A stretch of 64,000 nt of DNA from Bacillota bacterium. GTDB lineage: Bacteria; Bacillota; Clostridia; Lachnospirales; Lachnospiraceae. How positions within the stretch are numbered: position 1 is the stretch's first letter; every line of letters starts with the position of its first letter. The position numbers and the translations under genes were made by a program. Below, piece by piece: positions 54,428 through 63,753 of this stretch. Where the stretch lies: assembly GCA_023439505.1 (NCBI GenBank), contig JAEXNR010000011.1:62001-126000 (forward strand), in the 5' to 3' direction. The notes under the pieces are model-generated. The model was given only the letters and a program-made list of their open reading frames with translations, was not told where the DNA came from and did no database searches.

Positions 54428-55687
54428 CTATACAGTGATTTCTATTACATCATCATTTGTATTTCCATTAAGATAAAAATATATCGTCTTTCCCTGAAGT
54501 GTAATCTCATATTCTCCTTTAAAACCTTCAAGCGTAATATTTCCATTTTCGTCTGTTCGCAATTCATTTTCCGTATGCCATTCTTCGTGAATCAGACGTT
54601 TCAATTCATGATATGCTGGTTTTGTCGTATTATCCTTACGGATAAGCCCGCTAGGTGCGCCTAGCCATGCCCCATCTGCAAAATCCCATCCCGTGATTGC
54701 TTCTACCAAAGGATGCTCAAACAAAATACGATACATTTCAGCCCATTCCTTTTTCTGTCTTTCCTCGCCTTCAGGAGTAGATGGCCATTCATCCACCTGA
54801 TAATCATTTAAATCCACTATATCCGCCGGCATGATATTTCCTGACAGCAAAGTATTCTCTGTAAAATGCAAAGGTAGCCCAAATGTTGAAAATCTCTTTA
54901 AGATATCTTCTAATTTCTTTTGCCCCATATAGCCTTGATGCTGGTGTGTCTGAATTCCAATGGCTGTAATAGGAACACCAGCATTTAAACATCCATCGAT
55001 CAATATTTTATAACTTTCAGATAAATTAAAATCATTGATCAGTAATGTCGCATCTGGATTTGCTGCCTTTGCCGCTTCAAATACTTCTTTTACAAGTCGA
55101 ACTCTACCAAGGTCCTTGCAAATACGTGTAATCGCATTATCATATCGGTCATAGACAGGCATGATCACTACTTCATTAATGACATCCCACATATCCACTA
55201 CACCACGAAATGCTGTAACATCCCGGTGGATACGATCAAGTTGCTTCTGTAAAATAGTTGCATTATCATAGTCCATCAACCAGTCTGCGCAGACCGTATG
55301 CCAACATAATGGATGACCTTTAACTTTAACATGATTCTTTTGCAACATTTTGGCAGCTAGCATTCTGCTATCTGTAAGAATCTCGCCTTCTCTAGGTTCA
55401 AATTCTCCCCAGTAAAACGGAATCGTACCATAGTTAAATACTTCTAACCACTTATCTATTCTATCTTCGAAAAAGCTTTTCTCTGGCAATTTCTTGTCCT
55501 GATAAAAATCTATTTTCCCCATATCAACTTCTGATGTTGCCGGAAGAGAATCAAATGCACCACAACCAAACAGAAACTGATGGTTCATTAATTTTATTTT
55601 TACAGAAGTATTAGATAGTATATTTCCTTCACTATCTATAAAGCGCATTGTTTGTACTGCCTTTCTATGTACTAATTTACTACTCAT
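54428..55687 (-). CDS. Intracellular GH10 endo-1,4-beta-xylanase
   Basis: 419 residues, no signal peptide. The GH10 barrel follows an N-terminal strand region of about 45 residues (AVQTMRFIDSEGNILSNTSV). HPLCWHTV is the substrate-binding motif, the acid/base Glu172 lies in WDVINEVVI, and the nucleophile Glu277 in LHFTENTLL. A small C-terminal domain (DENGNITLEGFKGEYEITLQGK) resembles the start and may pack against it. ATG at 55687 with GAGGAGGGG upstream. Cytoplasmic GH10 enzymes usually cut imported xylo-oligosaccharides rather than polymer. Confidence 0.9.
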   Translation of the reverse strand: MSSKLVHRKAVQTMRFIDSEGNILSNTSVKIKLMNHQFLFGCGAFDSLPATSEVDMGKIDFYQDKKLPEKSFFEDRIDKWLEVFNYGTIPFYWGEFEPREGEILTDSRMLAAKMLQKNHVKVKGHPLCWHTVCADWLMDYDNATILQKQLDRIHRDVTAFRGVVDMWDVINEVVIMPVYDRYDNAITRICKDLGRVRLVKEVFEAAKAANPDATLLINDFNLSESYKILIDGCLNAGVPITAIGIQTHQHQGYMGQKKLEDILKRFSTFGLPLHFTENTLLSGNIMPADIVDLNDYQVDEWPSTPEGEERQKKEWAEMYRILFEHPLVEAITGWDFADGAWLGAPSGLIRKDNTTKPAYHELKRLIHEEWHTENELRTDENGNITLEGFKGEYEITLQGKTIYFYLNGNTNDDVIEITV

Positions 55688-55966
55688 ATAACCCCTCCTC
55701 ACTTTATTTTTGTGATAACTTTTATCCTGTTAAAAGATCATATCTCCAGTCAAAATATTACTTGACCGGATCCCTTCTTCTTTATTACCTTTGTAAAGAG
55801 TCGCCTTGGCTGGCTACTTATTGACGTTCCATTTCTCAATTCTTCTATATCAAATAATTAATTCTTGTCTTGTCCTCCATGTTTAAAGCGTACTATTCAC
55901 ATATTCTAATTTTATCCTTTTTATAACGTAATATCAATGGTTATTCTAAAATTTGTTGTTATTTGC
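55688..55966. other. Intergenic region upstream of GH10
   Basis: AT-rich gap that should hold the GH10 promoter. No clear -35/-10 pair or operator was recognised, and no ORF with a ribosome binding site. Confidence 0.3.
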
Positions 55967-55999
55967 AAAAAAAGACCAATAGTAATCTACTGATCTTTT
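55967..55999 (-). terminator. Terminator after the small-gene/RecD2 unit
   Basis: On the minus strand AAGATCAGTAG pairs with CTATTGGTCTT (two G-T pairs) and is followed by seven T residues, about 20 bp after the 66-codon gene. Confidence 0.85.
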
Positions 56000-56017
56000 C
56001 AAAGTCAACTTTCTATC

Positions 56018-56218
56018 CTAAAGACAGTCCACCAACGAACACGCTTTATTTCTTTCCAAATCATAAACCGGCTGTAACCATAAATATGCTGCATCTCCAT
56101 CGCTGATCATTGCGCCCATATCATAAGACATCTCCACTAATTTATTGATTCTTTTGCTTTTTGCACTATTATGGGTTCTACAGTAATCTTCTATGATTAT
56201 TCTTGCGTATTCTCGCAT
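56018..56218 (-). CDS. Small protein of unknown function (66 aa)
   Basis: 66 residues, soluble, helix-rich (ARIIIEDYCRTHNSAKSKRINKLVEMSYDMGAMISDGDAAYLWLQPVYDLER). No family recognised. The ribosome binding site is weak, but the gene lies between the 96-residue gene and a strong terminator, which supports translation. It may be a partner of the gene before it. Confidence 0.5.
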   Translation of the reverse strand: MREYARIIIEDYCRTHNSAKSKRINKLVEMSYDMGAMISDGDAAYLWLQPVYDLERNKACSLVDCL

Positions 56219-56256
56219 GCTTATCTAGCAGGTCTATCTATTTTTTATAGTTATGT

Positions 56257-56547
56257 TCATTCTTCATTTTCATGAAAGCCTTGCATCATATAATTATTCC
56301 ATGATGTATTAATCTTCTCTAAATCCTTCTTCTGCATGATTCTATTCCTATCGTTTAGGATTGCAAGCATTTCATCGGCAATCTCTTCAAGTGGCGGATG
56401 CTGATAATGTGATAAATATCCAATCATCCTCTTAGCAGTATAATCTGTATTTAGATTCTTGGTGACGATATCACAGAATTCTTCCGGGTACCCTCGTTTT
56501 AGCATTAACTGATAAAGTTCCATGCTAGTCTCTGATCTTGATTTCAT
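56257..56547 (-). CDS. Small protein of unknown function (96 aa)
   Basis: 96 residues, soluble and helical: MKSRSETSMELYQLMLKRGY and then repeated short helices with conserved-looking Tyr/Pro turns (SHYQHPPLEEIADEML). It looks like a small Lachnospiraceae-restricted family I cannot name. ATG has TGGAGATAGAAT upstream. It lies 52 bp after RecD2. Confidence 0.65.
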   Translation of the reverse strand: MKSRSETSMELYQLMLKRGYPEEFCDIVTKNLNTDYTAKRMIGYLSHYQHPPLEEIADEMLAILNDRNRIMQKKDLEKINTSWNNYMMQGFHENEE

Positions 56548-56599
56548 ATTCTATCTCCATCTTTTTGCATTTTTTGTACCGGGCACATAAAAACCCGCC

Positions 56600-58795
56600 T
56601 TACAGTCGTTCCCTTAGCAATGTATTTCGCTTCGTGACAGTAACATTATTTACGGCATAGGCAAGAGCTTTCCTGGTTCCCACCATGATCAGTATCTTTT
56701 TTGCCCTGGTGATTCCTGTATAGATCAGATTCCTCTGAAGCATCACATAATGATTCATAAGTATAGGCATTACTACAATAGGATATTCTGAGCCCTGCGC
56801 CTTATGGATGGTGGTGGCATAGGCATGAACGATTTCATCTAATTCCGTTATATCGTATGCCAGCTGTCTGCCATCAAAGTCAATTGTTAATGAGCGATCC
56901 TCCAGGTCAATCGCGGTAACACTTCCGATATCTCCATTAAAAACCTCTTTATCATAATTATTCCTAATCTGCATCACCTTATCTCCAGCTCGGAAGATGG
57001 AACCGCTGCGGCGAAGTCCTTCTCCCGTAGGGTTAAGAGCCTCCTGTAATGCCAGGTTCAGATTGGTCGCACCCACTACCCCCCTTTGCATTGGAGTTAA
57101 GACCTGAATCATGGAGGAAGGCGTTTTATAGTATTTTGGTAGCTTATTCTTCACAAGCTTCACGATCTCAACCACTGCCTCCTCTGCTTCTTCCTGCGGA
57201 ACAAAGAAGAAATCTGTCTCCTTTCCATTCGTGATGTCCGGCATTTTTCCTTGATTAATTTTATGTGCATTCATTATGATACGGCTAGTTTGTGCCTGCC
57301 TGAAGATTCTGGTAAGGCGAATTACCGGGAATCGGCCCGATTCGATAATGTCTCTTAATACATTGCCTGCTCCAACAGATGGAAGCTGATCAATATCTCC
57401 CACCAGAATCAGCCTCATACCTGGCGGTATCGCTTTTAAGAGAGAGTTCATCAGGACGATATCAATCATGGAGCATTCATCCACAATCAACACATCTCCT
57501 TCCAAAGGATTTTCTTCATCCCTCTGATAACCCTCCGGTGGTTTACATTCCAGCAAGCGGTGAATGGTCTTCGCTTCCAATCCGGTTGCTTCCGTCATTC
57601 GCTTCGCAGCTCGTCCCGTAGGTGCTGATAATAAAATATTCAGACCATACGCACGGTAAGCCGCTATAATTCCCTGAGTAGTAGTCGTTTTCCCCGTTCC
57701 GGGACCACCCGTCAACACCATTACCTTCGCCATGGCTGCCTGTCGAATCGCATCCGCTTGTACCTCATCATATTTCATATTTACAGTGGCTTCGATTTTC
57801 TCTACATCTACGGATAATGCATCATTTCCGGTTTCTATGCGTGCCTTTGAGAGGCGCGACCACAGCTTATCCTCTGCCGGCTGAGCTGCCAGCCTTAACA
57901 GCTTATTTGCCACTCCTGTTTCTGCATAATAGAAGGGTGGCAGGTAAATCGCATCTCCCTCCTGGATGAGATCCTCCTCCTTCAGCATCTGATCAATCGA
58001 GGTAACAACACATTCCTGCTCAGCCTCCAGCAGCGTGGTCGCCTTTTCCAGCAGTTGTTCCCTAAGTGCATAAGTATGCCCTTCGTCTGCCAATTCACTC
58101 AACGTATACATAATACCGCTGCGCAAACGCACATAAGTTTCTTTTCCAAAGCCTAGCTTCTGGGCTATGCTATCTGCAGTCTTAAAGCCGATTCCCCAGA
58201 TGTCATCTGCAAGACGGAAGGGATTTTCCTTTACCTTCTCTATGCTTTCATTCCCATATGCCTTATAGATCTTGGCTGCAAAGGAGGTGCTTACTCCATG
58301 GTCCTGCAGAAAGAGCATGATATTCTTTACTTCCTTTTGCCGCTCCCAGCTCTCCTTAATCATCCCGACTCGTTTACTTCCAATGCCTTCTACTTGAATC
58401 AGTGCATCCGGATTGTCTTCGATGACTGTGAGAGTATCCGTACCAAATTTTTGGACAATTCTTTTTGCGAACTTTGGTCCTACTCCTTTGATTAAACCGC
58501 TCCCAAGATATTTCTCTATTCCATAGATGCTTGCCGGCATGGTTTCTTCCCATTTTTGCGCCATGAACTGCCTGCCATATTTGGCATCAATCTTCCACTC
58601 TCCGTCAATTAGAAGCACAGAACCAACATTCGCATCTAAAAGGCTTCCGACCACTGTGACCAGATCATCATACCCTTTTACATTTACCTTAAGAATCGTA
58701 TAACCATTTTCCGGATTCTGATATGTAATTCGTTCCACTATGCATCGAATTTTGATCACCTGGGTCACCACCTTTTTACTATGTTGCATGGGCAT
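56600..58795 (-). CDS. recD2: RecD2-type ATP-dependent 5'-3' DNA helicase
   Basis: 731 residues, SF1B helicase of the RecD2/YrrC family, which acts in DNA repair without RecBC. An N-terminal OB-like region (IRCIVERITYQNPENGYTILKV) is followed by helix-hairpin-helix repeats (about 90-210). Walker A GGPGTGKTTT is at about residue 360, Walker B LIVDECSMID, then GDIDQLPSVGAGNVLRDI. The C-terminal motif is YATTIHKAQGSEYPIVVMPI. The ATG at 58795 lacks a ribosome binding site; a GTG at 58759 after AAGGTGG may be the true start, removing 12 residues. Confidence 0.94.
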   Translation of the reverse strand: MPMQHSKKVVTQVIKIRCIVERITYQNPENGYTILKVNVKGYDDLVTVVGSLLDANVGSVLLIDGEWKIDAKYGRQFMAQKWEETMPASIYGIEKYLGSGLIKGVGPKFAKRIVQKFGTDTLTVIEDNPDALIQVEGIGSKRVGMIKESWERQKEVKNIMLFLQDHGVSTSFAAKIYKAYGNESIEKVKENPFRLADDIWGIGFKTADSIAQKLGFGKETYVRLRSGIMYTLSELADEGHTYALREQLLEKATTLLEAEQECVVTSIDQMLKEEDLIQEGDAIYLPPFYYAETGVANKLLRLAAQPAEDKLWSRLSKARIETGNDALSVDVEKIEATVNMKYDEVQADAIRQAAMAKVMVLTGGPGTGKTTTTQGIIAAYRAYGLNILLSAPTGRAAKRMTEATGLEAKTIHRLLECKPPEGYQRDEENPLEGDVLIVDECSMIDIVLMNSLLKAIPPGMRLILVGDIDQLPSVGAGNVLRDIIESGRFPVIRLTRIFRQAQTSRIIMNAHKINQGKMPDITNGKETDFFFVPQEEAEEAVVEIVKLVKNKLPKYYKTPSSMIQVLTPMQRGVVGATNLNLALQEALNPTGEGLRRSGSIFRAGDKVMQIRNNYDKEVFNGDIGSVTAIDLEDRSLTIDFDGRQLAYDITELDEIVHAYATTIHKAQGSEYPIVVMPILMNHYVMLQRNLIYTGITRAKKILIMVGTRKALAYAVNNVTVTKRNTLLRERL

Positions 58796-58811
58796 GGGGA
58801 CGGGGTTGTTG

Positions 58812-58988
58812 TCACATTATCCTTTGTTTTACGCCTCGACTAATTCCCATCAAACTCTCAATTTGTCTAATTGATAAAGCTGACTTATTAAAGCATTGTA
58901 TAAATGGAATTACAAATATAAAAAATCCCAAGAACCCAAGTAGGAACCCTTTACTCAATATACTATATGCATTAGAGTTTGCCTCCAA
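58812..58988 (-). CDS. Possible small membrane protein (58 aa)
   Basis: A TTG at 58988 with AAGGAGAG 8 bases upstream opens a 58-codon frame with one strong hydrophobic segment (GFLLGFLGFFIFVIPFI) and a basic tail. The longer frame to 59096 runs through the macro-domain gene and is less likely. Family unknown. Confidence 0.35.
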   Translation of the reverse strand: MEANSNAYSILSKGFLLGFLGFFIFVIPFIQCFNKSALSIRQIESLMGISRGVKQRIM

Positions 58989-59007
58989 AATACATCTCTC
59001 CTTAGTT

Positions 59008-59319
59008 TCATATGCAATTATCATCTTCGCGATATGCCATCGCAAGTAAACTATCCTCACCTTGATCTCCAGCCTTCCAACCCGGACCAACGGCATGAAT
59101 GATATATTTCATCGGCAAATGATAACCTTTTGTTATTACTGAATGACCGACTGGACAGGAGCCGATCTCACCACACTCCTTTTTAAGAAGCTCAGCTCCA
59201 GCCATCTGAAAAATAGCGCCAAAAACTCCACCCCTTTGTTGCAAATAGGAATTTGCTTCATTCACAATGTCGTATGCATTCATTTTGGTTATGTTATTAT
59301 GGACTATTTGAAATGGCAT
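59008..59319 (-). CDS. Truncated macro-domain protein
   Basis: 103 residues. The N-terminal part matches macro domains that bind or hydrolyse ADP-ribose: FQIVHNNITKMNAYDIVNEANS, GGVFGAIFQMAGAELLKKEC, GSCPVGHSVITKGYHLP, and KYIIHAVGPGWKAGDQGE. It stops after LLAMAYREDDNCI, about where the second half (strands after the HAVGP motif and the SSGIYG-type loop) should begin. The missing part is not seen in other frames. ATG at 59319 with GAAGGAACAATT upstream, 29 bp after the HD-DUF429 gene. Enzyme activity is doubtful. Confidence 0.7.
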   Translation of the reverse strand: MPFQIVHNNITKMNAYDIVNEANSYLQQRGGVFGAIFQMAGAELLKKECGEIGSCPVGHSVITKGYHLPMKYIIHAVGPGWKAGDQGEDSLLAMAYREDDNCI

Positions 59320-59348
59320 AATTGTTCCTTCCACTGCATCCTATGTAA

Positions 59349-60641
59349 TCAAACGAGAAATTTTAATGTTTCCTTACTCCCATACACAATTCTCATCGGA
59401 ATCCCTCTTGCATCTTTCTCCGGTGCTTCTGGAATCGTGCGTATACCATTCAGCATACTTATACGAGCAGATACCGCCAAACATAATGCATCAATGCAAT
59501 CTACTTGATATTTTAATAAAGCAGAATCCTTGGAAATTGTTTCAATAAATTCACTGGTTTTATCATAGTACTCTTCCATTACATCAATTCTATCCAAGTA
59601 GCCCTCTTCTGTATGCTTACTGTTATATAGCGGCAATACCCACTTACTATCCCTAGATGCAAGCACAGCAAAGCAGATCTCCGGATGACTTTCCATCAAT
59701 CGCTCCTTAAATTCCTGTTCATTCGCTAAGAATTCATCCAGCTCACGAATCTGGTTGCAGATAGCAAACGATTGCTTACTGAGTCCCTTGCCTAAATAGA
59801 TTCGATTCGTCTCCGACGCTGCTTGATAATCCTCTTCATACACTGCTTGTCTACAGGGTACATTAAAAATACAGGAGCCTCTCCCGGAAAGATAGGTTCT
59901 TGCCTCAGCATCCGGACGGATATCCTGAACACTTTCCGCTAACCCCATCGGCATATCAATAAAAAAGCAGTCAGCCTCCATGTATTTGGAAGTAATCTCT
60001 CGGATATTATGGTACATGTCCACCTCAAAGCCCGTCTCCGTAATACTTACTGCGATCCAGCCTCCTCTACATCCGTCGATCCCTACGCAAAGCCAGTCTG
60101 GTTTGTCCCGTTCGATACTTTGCAAGGAATAGAGAAACTCCTTCTCAACCTGCCTGAAATCACGTTGCGTGAAATCATGTTTCATAGAAACCTCAGGCTC
60201 ATCTTCCCAAAGCTTCTCCTCCATAATTGTTAAAAATTCATGATATAGCATGGCATCATCAATTTCTTTGATTAATGTAGCTTCACTCTCTGACAGATCC
60301 CCAAGACCGAACCTTTCATAAATCGCAGATTGTAATCGCCTTTCAAATTCATGATACTGCGTCAGCTTTGCTTTCACCGGCCTTGTGATATCAGAAAGAT
60401 AACTTTCACTCGCATCATGTAATAAGCAGCCCCGTTGAATGCGTTTGGACAGATTCCGTGCTTTTGCTTCCTTATAACAGTTGATCGAATGCTGTGCGAC
60501 GGAATAAAAGTGAGAAAAATGACCGTTAGCTCTTGTCATTAGAGATAATGCATGTGCAATATCCCGGATATCAATATCTTCGATCCGAGGATCTAAGGGT
60601 GTAAACTTCTTTTTAGTATATGTAAGTATGTGTTCCTGCAT
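59349..60641 (-). CDS. HD-domain / DUF429 fusion protein
   Basis: 430 residues. About 1-175 is an HD-type phosphohydrolase (YSVAQHSINCY, GCLLHDASESYLSDI, with later acidic residues in KEIDDAMLYHEF), as in YfbR-like nucleotidases. About 180-430 is a DUF429 domain (predicted RNase H-like fold), starting WLCVGIDGCRGGWIAV and containing CFFIDMPMGLAE and CIDALCLAVSA. Fusion of these two is unusual to my knowledge. AAGGAG precedes the ATG. The gene lies upstream of a macro-domain fragment, suggesting nucleotide or ADP-ribose metabolism, or defence. Confidence 0.85.
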   Translation of the reverse strand: MQEHILTYTKKKFTPLDPRIEDIDIRDIAHALSLMTRANGHFSHFYSVAQHSINCYKEAKARNLSKRIQRGCLLHDASESYLSDITRPVKAKLTQYHEFERRLQSAIYERFGLGDLSESEATLIKEIDDAMLYHEFLTIMEEKLWEDEPEVSMKHDFTQRDFRQVEKEFLYSLQSIERDKPDWLCVGIDGCRGGWIAVSITETGFEVDMYHNIREITSKYMEADCFFIDMPMGLAESVQDIRPDAEARTYLSGRGSCIFNVPCRQAVYEEDYQAASETNRIYLGKGLSKQSFAICNQIRELDEFLANEQEFKERLMESHPEICFAVLASRDSKWVLPLYNSKHTEEGYLDRIDVMEEYYDKTSEFIETISKDSALLKYQVDCIDALCLAVSARISMLNGIRTIPEAPEKDARGIPMRIVYGSKETLKFLV

Positions 60642-60909
60642 GTTACTCCTTGTCTATGAACTGTGAGTCCATTTCTTGATAAAGTCTCAATCTGTTACAT
60701 AATTAAAATATTTCAGCACATCCATCTTCCAACAACGTAATAATTTCTTTCACAAGTTCAATTGCGATACCATTATCATTATAACATAGGAGGCTTTTAT
60801 ATTGTTTTCGACGCTACTGCTTATTCATAGCTGGGGGATTCGTGTTTTCATTTATAATATCCTTTTTTATCGCGGATTAATGCAACTACTACTCACCGTT
60901 TTTCATCAT

Positions 60910-63684
60910 CTAAAGCTCCTTTATTAAGCCATAGTCATACTGCAAGTACTCCGGCAATTCATTTTCCATCTGAATATCAAAAATATATGTTCCATTATCA
61001 CCATCAGTCTTTCTCGGATTATCCAGTGTACCGGTGCCAACATATGTGAAAGGAAGCACAATGCCATTCACTGTTTCAACCTTTCTAATAAACAAATATG
61101 CAAATTTGCTATGGGTAAGCTTCTCATAATCAGACGCTGGCAGGTCATGCATAGACTCCCACTGGAACACATTTGTCTCAAGGAACTTGTCCTTATAATT
61201 CAACTTATCCTCTTCATCAAGATCCTTCTTAAGTGATGCAAATATAACTACAAAATCGTCATAGTAATAGGTACCCTTCTGGTTGCTTCCAGGATTCTTT
61301 AGTAGCTTAAGCTGAACCTGGTCGATTCGATAATTCTGCCATACTTTGAATCCGGTCTCTTCCCCGATATCAACAACAAATCTTGTCACACCATACGCTA
61401 TCAAATCCTCAATATACTCTCTAAACTGATCATCAAGCCCTACCTGAAGTCTCAGAGCATTATCTTCTTTAGTAACAAACTGGAGAAATGATATGGCATG
61501 CTGGAATTCGTCTTCACTAAATGTTGCTGTTTTATCCTGAATTTCATCCCTAATTAAATCAATAGAATTTACTTCCTTCAAAAGACAAGAAACAATCTGA
61601 TACTCATATGTCCAAACAAGTGGTAAAAGTCCAGAAAGATAATTTGCAAAATTTACCTGCTCCTCTGTAAATACAGGAAGATTTTCTTCTTCAATTCCCT
61701 TCAAGAAATTATAATAAGAACAGTTCTTTCTACCCTGTGTCTTCACACTCATAAATCTGATAAGATCCGGCGCACAGTCATTATTAATATAATCCATATG
61801 ATGAAGATAGAACTCTGCACCTATATATTTTTTAAAATTGAAATAATCCTGTTTCAGATACTTGATGGCATTGAAATTCTCTTTATCAATATACTCAAGG
61901 ATTTCTTCTTTACTAAGGTCATCAATATGTATTTCCACACCATAATCAGCTAGTCCAAGTGCTGCAAAATCATCCTTTACGAGAGAAGCCAGAAGGCGCT
62001 TCTCCATAACAAAATTCTCGGCCAACGAGCCAAGGGCAAAGGCAATCTGTACACTTCTCTTATAGCTATTACCAATAAAGTCAAGAACCGTCACGTAGGC
62101 CTTATTGGTAAACTTTCGTAGTCCACGACCAAGCTGCTGAATGAATATAGTAGTAGACTCTGTAGGGCGCAAGAACAGAACCATGTTAACGCCCGGAATA
62201 TCTACACCTTCATTCATAATATCTACTGTAAATAGAATCTCAAGATCATGTGTATCATCCTGCAGATCATTGTAAGCTCTTACTCGTTCACCTATATCAT
62301 TACGGCCTGTTAAATAGGCCGTCTTATATATCTCCCCAAGCGCTTCACACATCATTCTTGCGTGAGTCACATTACGGCAAAAAGCCAATGCCTTAAGCTT
62401 ACCCTGAGGTCTATGTTTCTCAATCTGTGTAGATATGAAATCACAGTGGTCCTCATTGGCCATCTGAGCAATCATCTTGCGCTCCTGATTGTTAGGAAGG
62501 CCATAGTCAACCAATTGATCTCTGATGCCGTAATACTTAAATGGAACTACCAAATCATTTGCTATAGCATCACGAAGTCTCAACTCATAAGGAACATTAT
62601 GATCAAACAATTCAAATACATCCTGATTATCCAATCGTTCGGGAGTAGCTGTTAATCCTAACAAGAATTCCGGTTCGAAATATGCAATAATTTTCTTGTA
62701 GGTCTCTGCTGTAGCATGATGACACTCATCAATAATCACATAATCATACTCATCTCTGGCAAACATCTGTACATCAGAATCGATTGCATTACACATACTG
62801 ATATTGGTAGCAAAAAGGAAATCTGCCTCCAGATCCTTTGATCCTCCACCATACAATCCGTATGTCACACTACTTCCAAACACTTCCTGGAAAGTTTCTA
62901 AGGATTTTCTTAAAATAGATCCCTCATGGACGATATATAACAGCTTCTTTGGATTGAAATTCAATGCATCAAATGCTGCCAAATAAGTCTTACCACTACC
63001 TGCAGATGCAATTGTAAGTGCCCTATTCACACCAACTGCACGATATCTGTTCAGTTCCTTAAGTGCCTTCTTCTGCATATAGTTAGGCTTTATTTTTGAT
63101 ACAGAAAGGTCATAATCCATATCCCATCTTTCAATGGCATAATTAAGTCTTAATAAATACTTATTGATAAGTTCTGCATCAAGAAGAAATGTGTTGTCCC
63201 ACTTATCTTGGAACTCCTCCATCGCCTGGTCATAAACGCCAGTCTCATAAGAATCAGCTACCGCCACATCCCACTCAACATTCTTAAGCAATGCATATCT
63301 AGTAATGTTGGATGAACCAACCACCAATTCTCTACCATCATCAAACTCAAATAAGTATCCCTTTGAATGATAGCCCAATGTAGAGTAACCATTATCATGG
63401 AGGCTTTCAAAATCAAGATGACATTCAAAGTTAGGGCATTTTCCCATCAAGGTATAGAAAGATTTCAATGATTCGATGTCCGTAAAGTTCTGATATGTAG
63501 AAGTAATTAATCGACCTTTAGCTCCTCTTTCTACTGCCGCCTCAATATCTTTGTACAGCAAAACAAGGCCTGCTTTTTTAATAAAACTGACCGAGAAATT
63601 AAATGAATTGCAGTGTCGCAGATCCGCTTTAATTTTCTCTAAGAATGTTGTTTCTGTGTAGTTTGTGAGAAATTGATTTGGCAT
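60910..63684 (-). CDS. PLD-like nuclease / SF2 helicase / DUF3427 protein
   Basis: 924 residues. The N-terminal phospholipase-D-like domain has one HxK motif (His106 in YHSKGYL) and VVGSSNITRYAL. SF2 helicase domains follow: Walker A ASAGSGKT (about residue 230), DECHHA, GLTATPER and motif VI QLGRGLRKF. The C-terminal part (about 600-920) is of the DUF3427 type. Such proteins combine DNA unwinding with a nuclease and are common in accessory or defence-like loci. The next gene upstream encodes a MazG-like pyrophosphohydrolase, a frequent neighbour. Confidence 0.9.
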   Translation of the reverse strand: MPNQFLTNYTETTFLEKIKADLRHCNSFNFSVSFIKKAGLVLLYKDIEAAVERGAKGRLITSTYQNFTDIESLKSFYTLMGKCPNFECHLDFESLHDNGYSTLGYHSKGYLFEFDDGRELVVGSSNITRYALLKNVEWDVAVADSYETGVYDQAMEEFQDKWDNTFLLDAELINKYLLRLNYAIERWDMDYDLSVSKIKPNYMQKKALKELNRYRAVGVNRALTIASAGSGKTYLAAFDALNFNPKKLLYIVHEGSILRKSLETFQEVFGSSVTYGLYGGGSKDLEADFLFATNISMCNAIDSDVQMFARDEYDYVIIDECHHATAETYKKIIAYFEPEFLLGLTATPERLDNQDVFELFDHNVPYELRLRDAIANDLVVPFKYYGIRDQLVDYGLPNNQERKMIAQMANEDHCDFISTQIEKHRPQGKLKALAFCRNVTHARMMCEALGEIYKTAYLTGRNDIGERVRAYNDLQDDTHDLEILFTVDIMNEGVDIPGVNMVLFLRPTESTTIFIQQLGRGLRKFTNKAYVTVLDFIGNSYKRSVQIAFALGSLAENFVMEKRLLASLVKDDFAALGLADYGVEIHIDDLSKEEILEYIDKENFNAIKYLKQDYFNFKKYIGAEFYLHHMDYINNDCAPDLIRFMSVKTQGRKNCSYYNFLKGIEEENLPVFTEEQVNFANYLSGLLPLVWTYEYQIVSCLLKEVNSIDLIRDEIQDKTATFSEDEFQHAISFLQFVTKEDNALRLQVGLDDQFREYIEDLIAYGVTRFVVDIGEETGFKVWQNYRIDQVQLKLLKNPGSNQKGTYYYDDFVVIFASLKKDLDEEDKLNYKDKFLETNVFQWESMHDLPASDYEKLTHSKFAYLFIRKVETVNGIVLPFTYVGTGTLDNPRKTDGDNGTYIFDIQMENELPEYLQYDYGLIKEL

Positions 63685-63753
63685 AATTTTAACCTTTCAC
63701 ATCATTTATCATTCATAAAGTATTCTGTTCATCTACCGCTACATATCCTGTCT

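Noticed and set aside
58989..59096. Upstream extension of the small membrane protein frame
   Set aside because: Overlaps the macro-domain gene and lacks a ribosome binding site, whereas a TTG at 58988 has AAGGAGAG before it.
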